From the NCBI GenBank assembly GCA_947165505.1, contig CAMVAT010000001.1, forward strand, positions 112,958 through 176,957: 64,000 nucleotides of DNA, in the 5' to 3' direction. Both the position numbers and the translations under genes were made by a program. Shown in pieces: positions 63,936 to 64,000 of the stretch (its first letter is position 1; every line of letters begins with the position of its first letter). The notes below the pieces were generated by a model. The model was not told where the DNA came from and did not search any database. It saw nothing but the letters and a program-made list of their open reading frames with translations. This stretch comes from an uncultured Prevotellaceae bacterium. GTDB lineage: Bacteria; Bacteroidota; Bacteroidia; Bacteroidales; Bacteroidaceae.

Positions 63936-64000
63936 TGCGAAAGCGTTCGGGCAATTAGTAGCGCTCGGCTTTGACGTCGCCGTCTTTACACCTGCGCCCT
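63936..64000 (-). rRNA. 3' end of 23S ribosomal RNA (runs off the window)
   Basis: Minus strand reads AGGGCGCAGGTGTAAAGACG then GCCGAGCGCTACTAATTGCC, the characteristic last bases of bacterial 23S. Its 3' end is near 63936; the rest lies beyond the window. Confidence 0.85.

Overview
The window comes from a Bacteroidales chromosome, most likely a Prevotella or close relative. This is inferred from Bacteroidetes-type promoters (TTG - about 20 nt - TAnnTTTG) ahead of many genes, the str/S10/spc/alpha ribosomal order with rpsJ ending the str cluster, a Bacteroidetes-style guaB-PpiC-SurA-OstA-mutL block, an OmpA-family protein of the Bacteroidales kind, and purB-rluB-asnS and yceD-rpmF-fabH-era-der operons. 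Almost everything from 9 kb rightward is housekeeping and is transcribed on the minus strand, toward lower coordinates. It starts with the end of an rRNA operon (23S end, 5S, terminator) at the right edge.

Layout: 0.2-1.2 kb, secreted M23/LysM peptidase. 1.3-3.7 kb, two overlapping glycosyltransferases and a small secreted repeat protein. 3.9-4.1 kb, a promoter-to-terminator unit of about 200 nt that looks like a small RNA. 4.15-4.9 kb, remnants of ATPase/nuclease genes. 5.3-9.1 kb, an AT-rich island with a radical SAM/SPASM peptide maturase (fused PqqD-like N-terminus), a 50-aa Cys-containing precursor peptide that is too short for the ORF track, two small unknown proteins and an amidohydrolase. 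A strongly structured leader and two promoter candidates lie upstream of it. 9.2-11.1 kb, a membrane Ser/Thr kinase translationally coupled to a predicted helical DNA-binding-like protein. 11.6-30.3 kb, the complete ribosomal supercluster from rpsL to rplQ, including secY, map, infA, rpoA and fusA. 30.6-33.7 kb, a secreted adhesin-like protein, a small MKKYIKP-type peptide gene and a broken Rpn nuclease gene. 33.8-38.2 kb, asnS, an RluB-type pseudouridine synthase with a long QRGGYQ-rich tail, and purB. 38.2-40.3 kb, two identical tRNA-Val genes around an ACT-domain gene, then ompA. 40.5-48.4 kb, mutL, OstA-like, two parvulins and guaB. 48.6-54.3 kb, recQ, clpX, clpP and tig. 55.1-57.6 kb, lptB divergent from mlaE-mlaF. 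57.7-62.3 kb, a lipoprotein, der, era, fabH, rpmF and a DUF177 protein. 62.4-63.5 kb, an orphan sensor kinase.

Functionally, the right three quarters make and fold proteins (ribosome, SecY, MAP, trigger factor, ClpXP, SurA-like PPIases, the Era/Der ribosome GTPases) and build the envelope (LptB, OstA/LptA-like, MlaEF, OmpA, FabH). The part most likely to hold something undescribed is the RiPP-type island at 5.3-9.1 kb.

Intergenic DNA repeatedly carries short-period, almost phrase-like repeats (GAGGTAAGAG, GGAGTTTAG, GGGGCAAGG, CCCTAAACCCTC, GGGCGGGCACAATGACC). These are listed individually because they recur at unrelated loci and in one case form a 29-bp inverted pair. All calls come from reading the sequence and the supplied ORF translations; no database search was run.
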